In this document: positions 28,557 to 37,286 of the stretch, in pieces
Layout: each line of letters starts with the position of its first letter
Position numbering within the stretch: position 1 is the first letter of the stretch
Source of the DNA: Paenibacillus sp. Soil750
Lineage (GTDB): Bacteria; Bacillota; Bacilli; Paenibacillales; NBRC-103111
Assembly (NCBI RefSeq): GCF_001428045.1
Contig: NZ_LMSD01000007.1
Location: forward strand, 62,001-126,000
Length of the DNA: 64,000 bases
Reading direction: 5' to 3'
Translations under genes and position numbers: made by a program
Notes under the pieces: generated by a model
Database searches by the model: none
Told to the model about the DNA's origin: nothing
What the model saw: the letters and a program-made list of their open reading frames with translations, nothing else

Positions 28557-28689
28557 GGCAATCCCCTCCATAATTGGCGCAAACCATTTATTTAAATATT
28601 CAGACAACTTGTGTTCTTACAGTTATCTTATTATGAATTCTATGTTTTAGCAACTTGGATTATGGATATTTTTTTAAAAGAAAGCGCAC

Positions 28690-28718
28690 AAAAAAGCCGA
28701 TGCCTGTTTGCCATCAGC
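28690..28718 (-). terminator. Terminator after the DUF6953-like gene
   Basis: GCTGATG and CATCGGC pair around a 9-base loop and are followed by TTTTTT on the minus strand. Confidence 0.75.
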
Positions 28719-28746
28719 TACAGCCCATGTTCACGCCAACCTATGA

Positions 28747-28977
28747 TTAATGCCAGCCCCAGAAAAATCCATCGCGTTCCCATGCAGCTCTACCGCCATG
28801 CAATTTCTTGAAGATTTTCTTAACCTCTTTGGAAATAGCTTGATTCCCATTGTCATTCACATAAATATAGGATTCCCCAAAATTCTTAACAATATAGTCA
28901 ACGGCATCCTTTTGATATAAAATCCCTGCCGATTTCAGTTCATTCAGCATCCACTCTGCAATTTCATTCGCTGTCAT
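28747..28977 (-). CDS. DUF6953-like small protein
   Basis: 76 residues. MTANEIAEWMLNEL at the start, YVNDNGNQAISKEVKKIFKKL in the middle and a Trp-rich end (WERDGFFWGWH) match what I recall of the DUF6953 family, whose function is unknown. It looks like a small winged-helix-type domain. Single-gene unit. Confidence 0.65.
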   Translation of the reverse strand: MTANEIAEWMLNELKSAGILYQKDAVDYIVKNFGESYIYVNDNGNQAISKEVKKIFKKLHGGRAAWERDGFFWGWH

Positions 28978-29111
28978 TCTCCAATCATTCTCCCTTCCTT
29001 GTCCATTCGATCATTATACCATAAATTCATGCAAAATCCGCATCTGACTAGGGACACCAGCACAATCATTACAGAAGTCTGGCATAGCCCATTCCATCTC
29101 CACCATTGCTC

Positions 29112-29120
29112 CATATGCTA
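29112..29120 (+). promoter_or_regulatory. Possible late-sporulation -10 element
   Basis: CATATGCTA fits the CATAnnnTA -10 of mother-cell sigma factors, about 46 bases before the YjcZ-like start. The -35 is not clear. Confidence 0.25.
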
Positions 29121-29166
29121 TGTCGAAAGTCAATGAACAAGACTTAAAACAGAGAGGGTGAATGAA

Positions 29167-29286
29167 ATGGGTTATGGCGTAGCAGGTGTTGGTGGAGTTG
29201 GCTGTGGCGGTGGTTATGGATCTTCTGCAGCAATTTTGGTTCTTTTCATCTTGTTGGTTATTATCACTAGCGCTTTTGTAATCTAA
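29167..29286 (+). CDS. YjcZ-family sporulation peptide
   Basis: A 39-residue peptide with a Gly-rich N-terminal half (GVAGVGGVGCGGGYGSS) followed by one hydrophobic segment (AAILVLFILLVIITSAFVI). This layout is diagnostic for the YjcZ family of small spore-associated proteins. GAGGGTG lies six bases before the ATG, and a terminator follows. Confidence 0.88.
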   Translation: MGYGVAGVGGVGCGGGYGSSAAILVLFILLVIITSAFVI

Positions 29287-29301
29287 TACTTCACAATTGA
29301 T

Positions 29302-29336
29302 AAAAGGGCAGCCCCGTAATTCAGGTGCTGCCCTTT
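29302..29336. terminator. Bidirectional terminator
   Basis: AAAGGGCAGC and GCTGCCCTTT form a perfect 10-bp stem between the YjcZ-like gene and the convergent ABC permease. Confidence 0.85.
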
Positions 29337-29344
29337 GAGTTTAT

Positions 29345-30502
29345 TTAACCAGCTTCAGTCTCCGCCGGATTGAGGATTGCTGAGCCAATACTCATTAGGA
29401 TAAGACCGAATAAAGCCAATACCCCCATATTCATCCAAAGCTGAGACAATGGTTCGCCTGCAGACATACGCTCGATCGCATCGAGCGCCCACTTTTGCGG
29501 GACAAAGTTTGCGAGCTTTTGCATCCATTCCGGCATGAGACTAATCGGCCAGAAACACCCGCCCAACATGCAGGTTGGCGTAACAACAAGAGCGTTTATC
29601 ACGTTCATATTGGTCGCATTTTTCACCATACTCGCTACAGCACTGGCAATTCCCATGCTTGCTAACAAGAAAAATTCTAAGATGACAAAATGAGATGCGA
29701 ATGGGAGACCGTACTCATATCCAGCCACGTATCTAGTAATGAAGAGGATAACCAGCACTTGAAGTGTACCTACAACAAAACTACCCAAGAAATTTCCTGC
29801 TACAATTTCAAAAGCGCGTACAGGCGCCGTGTACGTTCTTGCTAATGTACGAAGTCTACGATCTTCCATAACGAGAGACACTGTATTGTTCATTAAGCCC
29901 ATCATAAAAATCAGCATTAATCCAATCACGATATGCATGTTAAGATTCGTATAAAGATGTAAATCCGTTATTTCAGGACTAACTTGGTACTTTTGAATTT
30001 GAGAAATGGTTTGTAAGGTGATCTCTCGCAAATCCGTCTCTGTTAGACCTTGTTTCCTGTATAAAGCAATCGTATCTTGATACCTAGATAAGATTCCTTC
30101 CAAACTTATTTTGAGCGTAATCGTTGATTCATTAGAAGTGAGTTGATACATGTCAAGCTGCGGTACAGTTCCTCCTGCTAATAACTTTTCACTTAAGTCT
30201 GCAGGAAGGATGAAGGCACCTGTGACCTTCTGTTTAATTACATCGTTTTTTAATTCGGCTTCAGATGCAGCCAATGTCAATCGATAATCAGGTAATGTAC
30301 TTAACTCTTGTATGACCTGCGTGCCTAATGCACCTTGATCCAAATTAAGATAAGCGATGTCTGCTCGATTCTCACTTTGTTTACCAAGAACAATTATGAT
30401 TAGTGAAACCGCGGCAGCCGGAATAACCAAATACATGAGAAGTCCCTTTCTTTGAAATAAGGAACGGCGCAGCATATTCAGAGCGATCGCCAGACTATTC
30501 AT
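29345..30502 (-). CDS. lnrN: ABC-2 type permease, LnrN-like
   Basis: Membrane subunit of a drug exporter, 385 residues (the length of B. subtilis LnrN/YfiN). One N-terminal membrane segment, a long extracytoplasmic domain, then five segments with the ABC-2 signature near MLGGCFWPISLMP. The start at ATG 30502 has AAGGGGG upstream and overlaps the preceding permease gene by eight bases. Pairs with the next permease and the ATPase. Confidence 0.85.
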   Translation of the reverse strand: MNSLAIALNMLRRSLFQRKGLLMYLVIPAAAVSLIIIVLGKQSENRADIAYLNLDQGALGTQVIQELSTLPDYRLTLAASEAELKNDVIKQKVTGAFILPADLSEKLLAGGTVPQLDMYQLTSNESTITLKISLEGILSRYQDTIALYRKQGLTETDLREITLQTISQIQKYQVSPEITDLHLYTNLNMHIVIGLMLIFMMGLMNNTVSLVMEDRRLRTLARTYTAPVRAFEIVAGNFLGSFVVGTLQVLVILFITRYVAGYEYGLPFASHFVILEFFLLASMGIASAVASMVKNATNMNVINALVVTPTCMLGGCFWPISLMPEWMQKLANFVPQKWALDAIERMSAGEPLSQLWMNMGVLALFGLILMSIGSAILNPAETEAG

Positions 30503-31679
30503 GATATCCCCCTTTACGGTAAACAAGAAATGCGATTAACGACAACCCAATGGCCATACAACCTAAAATCAATACGTGATGCGCTATTATTGTAGTTTCG
30601 CTCCCCAGCATGAGTTGAAACATACTTTGCATCCCCCAATAGTTTAACGTGTAAGAACCTACTTGCTTAAGGACTCCATCAGGAAGAGGTGTAAAGCCCC
30701 CACTTAAGAAAGTCATGATCATAATGCCCGTTTGAAAAATCACTGCGATCATACTATCTGATTTGAAGAGGAGCATGACGACGATGGCCAAACTCATCGA
30801 AGCTAGAATCATACATAAGCAAATAAGAAAGAGTGTTAGGAACTGAGAACCCCAATCCACACCATAGAATAGTTTTGTTGCGCCGATGATAACTGCGACC
30901 TGACCAATAGAAAGGAACATATTCCCAATAATTTTGCCGAGTAAAATTTGATACTCATGAACAGGCATGCCATTCAAACGAGATAACGTGTGATTTACCT
31001 TTTCATTCTGTAAGCTAAAAGCAGTGATCATGCCCGAATATAATAAAAACATAACGAGAATCGACGCCGCATAATATTGCATGGCCGTGTAGTTGCTATT
31101 TGAAGCAGCTAATTGGCCTACATGTACCAACGAAGAGCTCGCAGCAGCATGTTGTGAAGATACGTCTTCGACCTGCTTTAGAGGCTCCAAAGACGACGTA
31201 CGAGCTATAATCTGAATAGCCTGAATCTGATTAACTTTATCGAAATACGTACGAAACACCATTTGAGCTGTAAGATTTTTCATATAATCATGACCCAATA
31301 TCATCTCCCACTGGGCTGCTTTTCCTGCCTTCACCTGTGCGCTGAAATCGCTCGGGATGATGACTGCAAATTCAGATTCTCCTTCCTTCAACCGTTGTAT
31401 TGCATCCTCGCGTGTTGATATCACATGTGTTTGTAAGTGATTTAGGGTCTCTGAAGACGCTATGAAGCTTTGAAATCCTTCCCGCAAAGCGCCTGAATCC
31501 GATTGAACAATATCAACCTTCACAGGATTCAATACTTTATCCTCGACCTTAAACACGCCTGAAAGAGCTGATCCCAGTATAAAAATGAGCAGCAGAGGCA
31601 TTAGAAATTGAATCAACAGCACATAGCGGGTCCGCAGTTTCCTAATGATTTCATACTTAGCAATGGTCCAAATTGGCAT
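30495..31679 (-). CDS. lnrM: ABC-2 type permease, LnrM-like
   Basis: Second membrane subunit, 394 residues (YfiM-type length). Topology as in LnrN: an N-terminal membrane helix, a soluble domain near residues 45-215, then five to six helices with FLSGGFTPLPDGVL as the ABC-2 loop. GGGGGAT precedes the ATG, and it begins 12 bases after the ATPase gene. The two permeases probably form a heterodimer. Confidence 0.85.
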   Translation of the reverse strand: MPIWTIAKYEIIRKLRTRYVLLIQFLMPLLLIFILGSALSGVFKVEDKVLNPVKVDIVQSDSGALREGFQSFIASSETLNHLQTHVISTREDAIQRLKEGESEFAVIIPSDFSAQVKAGKAAQWEMILGHDYMKNLTAQMVFRTYFDKVNQIQAIQIIARTSSLEPLKQVEDVSSQHAAASSSLVHVGQLAASNSNYTAMQYYAASILVMFLLYSGMITAFSLQNEKVNHTLSRLNGMPVHEYQILLGKIIGNMFLSIGQVAVIIGATKLFYGVDWGSQFLTLFLICLCMILASMSLAIVVMLLFKSDSMIAVIFQTGIMIMTFLSGGFTPLPDGVLKQVGSYTLNYWGMQSMFQLMLGSETTIIAHHVLILGCMAIGLSLIAFLVYRKGGYHE

Positions 31680-31691
31680 GTGAATATCCCC

Positions 31692-32627
31692 CTAATCTCT
31701 CAAGGTTCTTCCGGTCAAAGACAGGAACAAGGCTTCTAGATCAGGCTCCACCTGCGTGAGCGATTGTATTTTAACCTGATGTTTAGACAAAATGAAGAGG
31801 ATATCTTGCAAATAACTTTGCGACGCACTTACGATCAGTTCCAGTGTTTGTTCATTAGCATTTAACTGTTTTATCAACGGATACTCCCTCAACTCTTTAA
31901 CCGCTTGATCCGTGAGGTTCGTAATTTGAAGCACAATTTTATTGTCTTGGGAAACTTGATTACGCAGCTCTTCCTGTGTTCCGCAAGCGATAAGATGACC
32001 ATGATCCATGATCCCGACTCTCGTCGAAATGGCCGACACTTCTTCCATATAGTGGGATGTGTATAGAATAGTCGATCCCATTCGATTCAATTCTCTTACA
32101 GACTCTAAAATATGATTACGTGATTGAGGGTCGATCCCAACCGTTGGTTCATCCATAATAATGAGCTTCGGTTGATGCATGATGGCACATGCAATATTTA
32201 GTCTTCGTTTCATGCCACCTGAAAATGAACTAGGTTTATCACTCGCACGATCCAGGAGTCCCACAAAGGCTAAAGATTCCTCCACTCGCTCCTTAAGCAG
32301 CTTTCCTCTCAACCCATATAATTTAGCGAAAAAAGTGACGTTCTCCCGAGCTGTTAAGTTTTCATATATCGCTAAATCTTGGGGCACGAGCCCCAAATTA
32401 CGTTTGACTTCCATTGGGTATTTAACAACAGATTTACCACCTACCAGAATGTCACCTTGATCGATTTTCAGTAATCCGCTTAGCATTTTAATCGTTGTAC
32501 TTTTGCCCGCTCCATTAGGGCCTAACAAGCCAAACACTTCACCTTCTCGAATCGTCAGATTCAGATGATCGACAGAAATACGATTGTCATATTTCTTAAC
32601 TACATCTTTCAATTGAACAAAGCTCAT
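31692..32627 (-). CDS. lnrL: ABC transporter ATPase, LnrL-like
   Basis: ATP-binding subunit, 311 residues from ATG 32627 (MSFVQLKDV; AAAGGAAGAG upstream), identical in length to B. subtilis LnrL/YfiL. Walker A GPNGAGKST, signature FSGGMKRRL, Walker B LIIMDEPTVGIDP and the H-loop TSHYMEEV are intact. First gene of the three-gene exporter operon, divergent from a histidine kinase and response regulator, an organisation resembling the LnrJK/LnrLMN linearmycin-resistance system. Confidence 0.9.
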   Translation of the reverse strand: MSFVQLKDVVKKYDNRISVDHLNLTIREGEVFGLLGPNGAGKSTTIKMLSGLLKIDQGDILVGGKSVVKYPMEVKRNLGLVPQDLAIYENLTARENVTFFAKLYGLRGKLLKERVEESLAFVGLLDRASDKPSSFSGGMKRRLNIACAIMHQPKLIIMDEPTVGIDPQSRNHILESVRELNRMGSTILYTSHYMEEVSAISTRVGIMDHGHLIACGTQEELRNQVSQDNKIVLQITNLTDQAVKELREYPLIKQLNANEQTLELIVSASQSYLQDILFILSKHQVKIQSLTQVEPDLEALFLSLTGRTLRD

Positions 32628-32711
32628 AGATCTCTTCCTTTCTTCACTGCACTTATTACCATAATTGTACGCTTTTGTGAGCAAGTCGACAGGTAGAAGA
32701 AGTCATTTTAC

Positions 32712-32731
32712 AAAGTGACAAAAGTCACTTT
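32712..32731. promoter_or_regulatory. Perfect inverted repeat between exporter and two-component genes
   Basis: AAAGTGAC-AAAA-GTCACTTT, an 8-4-8 perfect inverted repeat in the divergent intergenic region. It is placed where a response regulator would control the exporter operon, about 85 bases upstream of lnrL, and lies just upstream of the kinase promoter. Confidence 0.6.
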
Positions 32732-32750
32732 ATTTTTGTAAAGAAAAGTG

Positions 32751-32779
32751 TTATCCAACGAAAAGTCGTATGCTATACT
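32751..32779 (+). promoter_or_regulatory. Promoter of the kinase-regulator genes
   Basis: Extended -10 TG-C-TATACT (TATACT at 32774-32779) with a weak -35 TTATCC 17 bases upstream. Confidence 0.55.
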
Positions 32780-32811
32780 TTCTTTATTAAGATAAAGGAT
32801 GCGAATCTGGA

Positions 32812-33948
32812 TTGATAAACCAACTCTTACTCACACGCTATCTTCTCCTACTTGTACCTGCGATCGCTTCCATGTATTTGGAAACCTACATATCCAATGA
32901 TACCTATGCCCTATTCGTACTCTTATTTATTGGACTGACCGAAATCAGGCGAACACGTTTCCCGAACACGAACTGGATGCTCCTCCTTGAAATCGGCTGT
33001 ACAGGCTGGATGAGTTATCACTTCGAAGGAGTTTGGTTTCTTTCGTTCTTCTCAACCCTTCTGACTTACGTACCCAAGCTGAATCGACAGCAGCAAGTTG
33101 GTGCAATCTTGTTACAGCTTCTTGTTCTTAATTTTTCCTTGCAAAATCAACCATCTATGTATTTCATCTTTGCGAATGTCATGTTTTGCACAATCGCCAT
33201 CCTCTCTTTCCAGCTTCAGCGAATGAAAAAAAATAAAGATGATGTTGAGCTGCTCTATGATCAACTCCGAAAGCAGCATTATGCATTGGACGAGGCCCGT
33301 CTTCAATTAATGGATTATGCCCGAAAAGTCGAGAACATTGCCCAAACGGAAGAACGTAACCGCATCTCACATGATTTGCATGACGATTTAGGACATAAGC
33401 TTATCCGAATCAAAATGATGATGGAGGCCTCACTTACCATCCTTCCCTCACAACCAAGTAAAGGTACCGAGATGTTACGTTCTGTTCGCGATCAACTCGG
33501 TGAAAGTATGGAACTCCTTCGTTCGACTGTACGTCGATTGAAGCCGAACAAGCATTCGCTGCAAAGTTATTCCTTGGCTAAGTTAATTGATGAGCTAACT
33601 CGAGAGAACGCTATCGACATTGAACTCGATATTCAGGGAATGCCTTATGAATTGTATCCTAGCCTTGAATACATTCTTTACCGAAATGCGCAAGAAGCGA
33701 TCTCTAATGCGATTCGGCATGGCGCTGCTACATACGTTCAGATCACGCTGCAATACGCAGCTAATCAAGTGACCATGGGAGTCTCCAATAATGGCATACG
33801 TCAGATAGAGCCTACGGTTAAAGGGCTTGGTTTATCCGGTATGGAAGAACGAATTAAAGTGATTGGCGGGCAACTTCTTATTTCGAATGAGCAACATTTC
33901 ACCGTAACTACCATACTGCCAACTTTTCGACACAATGAAGCTAATTAA
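32812..33948 (+). CDS. lnrJ: Sensor histidine kinase, HisKA_3 type, LnrJ-like
   Basis: 378 residues starting at TTG, with AAAGGA 11 bases upstream. About five or six membrane helices occupy residues 5-140, with almost no extracellular loop (an intramembrane-sensing layout), followed by a coiled coil. The phospho-acceptor is His187 in RNRISHDLHDDLGH, the NarL-partner type. The ATPase domain has NAQEAISNAIRHG and a GLGLSGMEER box. It likely senses membrane-active compounds exported by the divergent ABC transporter. Confidence 0.88.
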   Translation: MINQLLLTRYLLLLVPAIASMYLETYISNDTYALFVLLFIGLTEIRRTRFPNTNWMLLLEIGCTGWMSYHFEGVWFLSFFSTLLTYVPKLNRQQQVGAILLQLLVLNFSLQNQPSMYFIFANVMFCTIAILSFQLQRMKKNKDDVELLYDQLRKQHYALDEARLQLMDYARKVENIAQTEERNRISHDLHDDLGHKLIRIKMMMEASLTILPSQPSKGTEMLRSVRDQLGESMELLRSTVRRLKPNKHSLQSYSLAKLIDELTRENAIDIELDIQGMPYELYPSLEYILYRNAQEAISNAIRHGAATYVQITLQYAANQVTMGVSNNGIRQIEPTVKGLGLSGMEERIKVIGGQLLISNEQHFTVTTILPTFRHNEAN

Positions 33949-33966
33949 AAAGGGAGGGGATTGTTG

Positions 33967-34620
33967 ATGATTCATGTACTCATAACCGACGACGATCCGT
34001 TTATTCGTGAAAGCTTACAATTAATTATTGGACTTGATCCTGAAATCACTGTTGTTGGAACTTGTACGAATGGGAACGAAGCTCTCACTTTTATTCAAAA
34101 TGGGACAAAAGTAGATGTAGTCCTGATGGATATCCGTATGCCTATCTGTGATGGTGTTCAAGGAACTAAACAAATCAAGGAAGCGTACCCGGAAATCGCG
34201 ATACTGATTCTGACTACCTTCGATGATGATGCGTACATCATTCAAGCACTACGAAACGGCGCTAGCGGTTATTTATTAAAAAATATTTCCCCAGATCATA
34301 TTATTCAAGGCGTTAAGACAGTGAAGCAAGGGAATTTGCTTATTCATCCTGATATTGCTAAGAAACTAACCAGTTTCATTCAAGTTAGTCCCTCAAAAAC
34401 TGATGCACCGACCCATCCATTTGATGGATATGGATTGACAGCCAATGAGCAGGTTATCATTGCTAAAATCTCCGATGGCCTTTCAAATAAAGAAATCGCC
34501 CAGGAACTATTCCTGAGCGAAGGTACGGTGAAGAACTATGTAACTGAAATTTTAAGTAAATTGAATCTTCGAGACCGTACACAAATTGCCATCTTCTATC
34601 TGAAACGGCAACAAGGCTAA
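33967..34620 (+). CDS. lnrK: NarL/LuxR-type response regulator, LnrK-like
   Basis: 217 residues from ATG 33967 (GGAGGGG seven bases upstream; an in-frame TTG at 33961 is too close). Receiver domain with acidic DDD near the start, phospho-Asp55 in VVLMDIRMP and Lys in LLKNIS. The C-terminal LuxR helix-turn-helix reads SDGLSNKEIAQELFLSEGTVKNYV. It starts 18 bases after the kinase. The 8-4-8 inverted repeat at 32712 is a candidate binding site. Confidence 0.9.
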   Translation: MIHVLITDDDPFIRESLQLIIGLDPEITVVGTCTNGNEALTFIQNGTKVDVVLMDIRMPICDGVQGTKQIKEAYPEIAILILTTFDDDAYIIQALRNGASGYLLKNISPDHIIQGVKTVKQGNLLIHPDIAKKLTSFIQVSPSKTDAPTHPFDGYGLTANEQVIIAKISDGLSNKEIAQELFLSEGTVKNYVTEILSKLNLRDRTQIAIFYLKRQQG

Positions 34621-34624
34621 GAAA

Positions 34625-35482
34625 CTAATTCACAACTTTACCCGCCTCGATATCTTCCACCGAAGTACTGGCAACTAAGTAATCAGAAATTTCATTGCTA
34701 TAATTGGTAAAAGGCGTTAACTTGACCGTGGTTTTGAAGAAATGTCCGTTATTATTCAACAAGTAATAATAGGTATTTTCTTCCGGCAGCTTATCAATAA
34801 TGACTGGATTCCAAGAGTAACTTATTTTATCTACAACAAAATAACGGTAAGATTCAACATAAGTCTTCAATGCCTTTAATTTAAGCGGATCTGTCTCACC
34901 TGACACGACTAATGACTCATACCTGGAATAAGACATTTGCGGGGGCTGGTTCCCCCACACATTTTTCAATTCAGTTTCACTCACATACACTTGACCCGTA
35001 AATTTCTCTTTTGCTTTGCGTAAACCATCCGTCCGGATCCCCATTCGTTCAATATCGCTTAACCGATAATACGTTTGATCTGCGTTATTAAGTAAGACCG
35101 GATAGGTTGCTCCCTGGTAATCCATATATTGCGCATAGGGAAATTGCAGGACCATCTCCGTATAATTCGATTCATTCCCCACAGTTGGCTGATTCGAATT
35201 CACGCGCGGGACTACATAAATCGTTTTCGTACTTTCCTGCCAATTCACGACAGCCCCTAAATAACCTGCCAACTCCTTAACGGGCAAATAACTTGAATTA
35301 TTATAAATTAATGGCGGATTCGCTAATTGAACAGCTTGACCATTTACGACAACCTTATAATCACTCCTGAGATAAGCATCGACACGTTGAAGTACATCTT
35401 GTGCATATACACCTGCCCCAAAGCATGTTCCCATCAGTGTTCCGACGATTGCGACTTTCGACCATTTTGGCATCTTCTTCAT
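34625..35482 (-). CDS. Exported copper-amine-oxidase-N domain protein
   Basis: 285 residues from ATG 35482 (GGGGGAAA upstream; the longer in-frame start lacks a site). Signal peptide KVAIVGTLMGTCFGAGVYA. Then the short beta domain VVVNGQAVQLANPPLIYNNSSYLPVKELAGYLGA, the repeat-type domain common in Paenibacillus surface proteins. The remaining 180 residues show no family I know. Convergent with the response-regulator gene four bases away, without a terminator. Likely secreted or wall-associated; role unknown. Confidence 0.75.
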   Translation of the reverse strand: MKKMPKWSKVAIVGTLMGTCFGAGVYAQDVLQRVDAYLRSDYKVVVNGQAVQLANPPLIYNNSSYLPVKELAGYLGAVVNWQESTKTIYVVPRVNSNQPTVGNESNYTEMVLQFPYAQYMDYQGATYPVLLNNADQTYYRLSDIERMGIRTDGLRKAKEKFTGQVYVSETELKNVWGNQPPQMSYSRYESLVVSGETDPLKLKALKTYVESYRYFVVDKISYSWNPVIIDKLPEENTYYYLLNNNGHFFKTTVKLTPFTNYSNEISDYLVASTSVEDIEAGKVVN

Positions 35483-35679
35483 TCCATTTCCCCCTGTACC
35501 TTTCCTCGCTTGTTGACTTAACTCATTCGACAACTACCTTAATTTACCTCCTTGTTTCGACAATATCCGTCTATTGACCTATATTAGCTAACCAAACAAT
35601 GCACCTGATTCATTGCGAGTTGCGCGAAATTGCTTTAGAATAGTTGAAAAACATGCATGTGAAATGAGGACCTATCATA

Positions 35680-36318
35680 ATGAGTTTTACAGGATTTACA
35701 CAACACGATTTCGATACCTTCGCCATTGAGGGTTTAGACGGACGTATGGCCGCCATTCGCGAGCGAATTCAACCTAAATTTAAAGCCCTTGGCGATGTAT
35801 TGGCAACCGAATTATCTGTACAATCGGGCACTGAAATGTTCCTCCATATTGCAAAACACTTACGACGTAAGATCAATCCGCCTGTCGACACCTGGATGGC
35901 TATCTGTCCTAACAAACGCGGCTACAAGCAAGTACCTCACTTCCAGGTCGGACTTTTCGATGACCGAGTTTTCATCTGGCTTGCACTCATCTATGAGCTG
36001 CCGAATAAAGGCAATATCGCCACTACATACATGAACAATTTAAAGCAGATTCAAGCCGAAATTCCAACAGATTTCCTACTTTCCTTTGATCATATGAAAA
36101 AAGATACAATTCCCGTTTCTCAACTTGACACTACAGGCTGGAACGAAGCCTTAATTCGCTTTCGTGATGTCAAAAAAGCAGAGCTGCTCATCGGTCGAAA
36201 CCTACGTTTCGATGACCCTGTATTAACAAACCCTGCTGAATTGGAGCAGTTAATCGAACAAACCTTTGAGAAGCTTATTCCTTTGTACAAACTTGCAGTC
36301 GACACACCATCGCTCTAA
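35680..36318 (+). CDS. YktB family protein (DUF1054)
   Basis: 212 residues, cytoplasmic. The start MSFTGFTQHDFDTFAIEGLDGRM, PHFQVGLFDD in the middle and RNLRFDDPVL near the end match the YktB/UPF0637 family throughout. The function is not established. GAGGACC precedes the ATG. Confidence 0.88.
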   Translation: MSFTGFTQHDFDTFAIEGLDGRMAAIRERIQPKFKALGDVLATELSVQSGTEMFLHIAKHLRRKINPPVDTWMAICPNKRGYKQVPHFQVGLFDDRVFIWLALIYELPNKGNIATTYMNNLKQIQAEIPTDFLLSFDHMKKDTIPVSQLDTTGWNEALIRFRDVKKAELLIGRNLRFDDPVLTNPAELEQLIEQTFEKLIPLYKLAVDTPSL

Positions 36319-36364
36319 TTTCATGAAAAATTTATGTTAAATTAAGGTTACTTTCAACTAAAAC

Positions 36365-36423
36365 GAGGCTTTCCTGCGCAGACTAAATCCTGTAATTCCC
36401 AATAACCAGGAAAGGAGGCCTCG
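36365..36423 (+). promoter_or_regulatory. Hairpin burying the ribosome-binding site
   Basis: GAGGC-TTTCCTG (36365-36376) can pair with CAGGAAA and GCCTC (36408-36423). The AAGGAGG Shine-Dalgarno (36412-36418) lies in the 3' arm, so the stem would hide it from ribosomes. The gene start TTG is at 36430. Confidence 0.5.
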
Positions 36424-36429
36424 AATCCA

Positions 36430-37110
36430 TTGGAAACAACAAACATAAGGAAGCTGCTCATCAGCTCCATCGCACTCACCTGTATCTTGGGTGGTAGCCT
36501 CACTGCTGTCGCACAAAACCCTGATTCTGAAGATCAGCCAACCGTTACATGGGAACAGGCAGATGAGACTGGACATAGCGGACACCATAAGCGGAAATGG
36601 CCGATCATTGAAGAATCCGCCACCGTTATCGGTGTCGACAAAGAGGTTCTCTTCAAATCGCTGAAGAGCGGAAAAAGCATTGTAGAAGTCGCCGCCGAAA
36701 AAGGCATCTCGGAAGCCGATCTCACTGCGAAACTGCAACAACTTCGGACGACGAAGATTGAAACCGCTGTGAAAGATGGCAAGCTGACTGCCGATCAAGG
36801 CGATCACATGAAGCAAAAGCTCGGCGAGCACTTAAAGTTCATTCTCAATGAGAAGAACCTGTTAGCTCACCATCCTGGGCATGGCAAGCATAAGTTCGGT
36901 TTAAAGCCCGACACTGAAAAGCTTGCAAAATCGCTTGGCATGAGTAAAGACGAACTCCGTGCACAACTGCACGCAGGAAAGTCTTTGGCTGAAATTGCGC
37001 AAGCGAAAGGCATTTCCAAAGACAAGCTAGTGGTATCGATTAAGGATCAATTAACACCTTCCATTGAGAAGTGGGTTGATCACAAAATGGAACCTAAAGC
37101 GAAAAAGTAG
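36430..37110 (+). CDS. Exported two-repeat protein of unknown function
   Basis: 226 residues from TTG 36430 (AAGGAGG 11 bases upstream). The signal peptide ends near SLTAVAQN. Two copies of a roughly 45-residue unit follow: GVDKEVLFKSLKSGKSIVEV and GMSKDELRAQLHAGKSLAEI, each continuing with AxxKGISxxxL. His-rich patches (GHSGHHKRK and HHPGHGKHK) precede each repeat and might bind metal. The domain resembles repeats in Bacillus exported proteins of unknown role. Own terminator downstream. Confidence 0.75.
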   Translation: METTNIRKLLISSIALTCILGGSLTAVAQNPDSEDQPTVTWEQADETGHSGHHKRKWPIIEESATVIGVDKEVLFKSLKSGKSIVEVAAEKGISEADLTAKLQQLRTTKIETAVKDGKLTADQGDHMKQKLGEHLKFILNEKNLLAHHPGHGKHKFGLKPDTEKLAKSLGMSKDELRAQLHAGKSLAEIAQAKGISKDKLVVSIKDQLTPSIEKWVDHKMEPKAKK

Positions 37111-37124
37111 CTATTAGCGTTAAC

Positions 37125-37155
37125 AGAGGGGCATTCTATGGAATGCCTCTTTTTC
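37125..37155 (+). terminator. Terminator after the two-repeat protein gene
   Basis: AGAGGGGCATTC pairs with GAATGCCTCT, followed by TTTTT. Confidence 0.88.
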
Positions 37156-37181
37156 ATATTAGCCAGATTCTATTTAAAAAA

Positions 37182-37195
37182 TGAGTGATTACTCA
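37182..37195. promoter_or_regulatory. TetR operator copy 1
   Basis: TGAGT-GATT-ACTCA, with the same core as copy 2, about 105 bases before the ABC ATPase start. It lies upstream of a probable -10 TATGAT at 37220-37225. Confidence 0.7.
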
Positions 37196-37238
37196 CTTCT
37201 CAAATGCATAAATTTATCGTATGATGAGTTTAGCGTTA

Positions 37239-37260
37239 AAAGTGAGTGATTACTCACTTT
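37239..37260. promoter_or_regulatory. TetR operator copy 2
   Basis: AAAGTGAGT-GATT-ACTCACTTT, a perfect 9-4-9 inverted repeat downstream of the -10 box. The pair brackets the promoter; the TetR gene is third in the operon. Confidence 0.8.
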
Positions 37261-37286
37261 ATTATGAATGGAAAGAGGTGCAGAAC

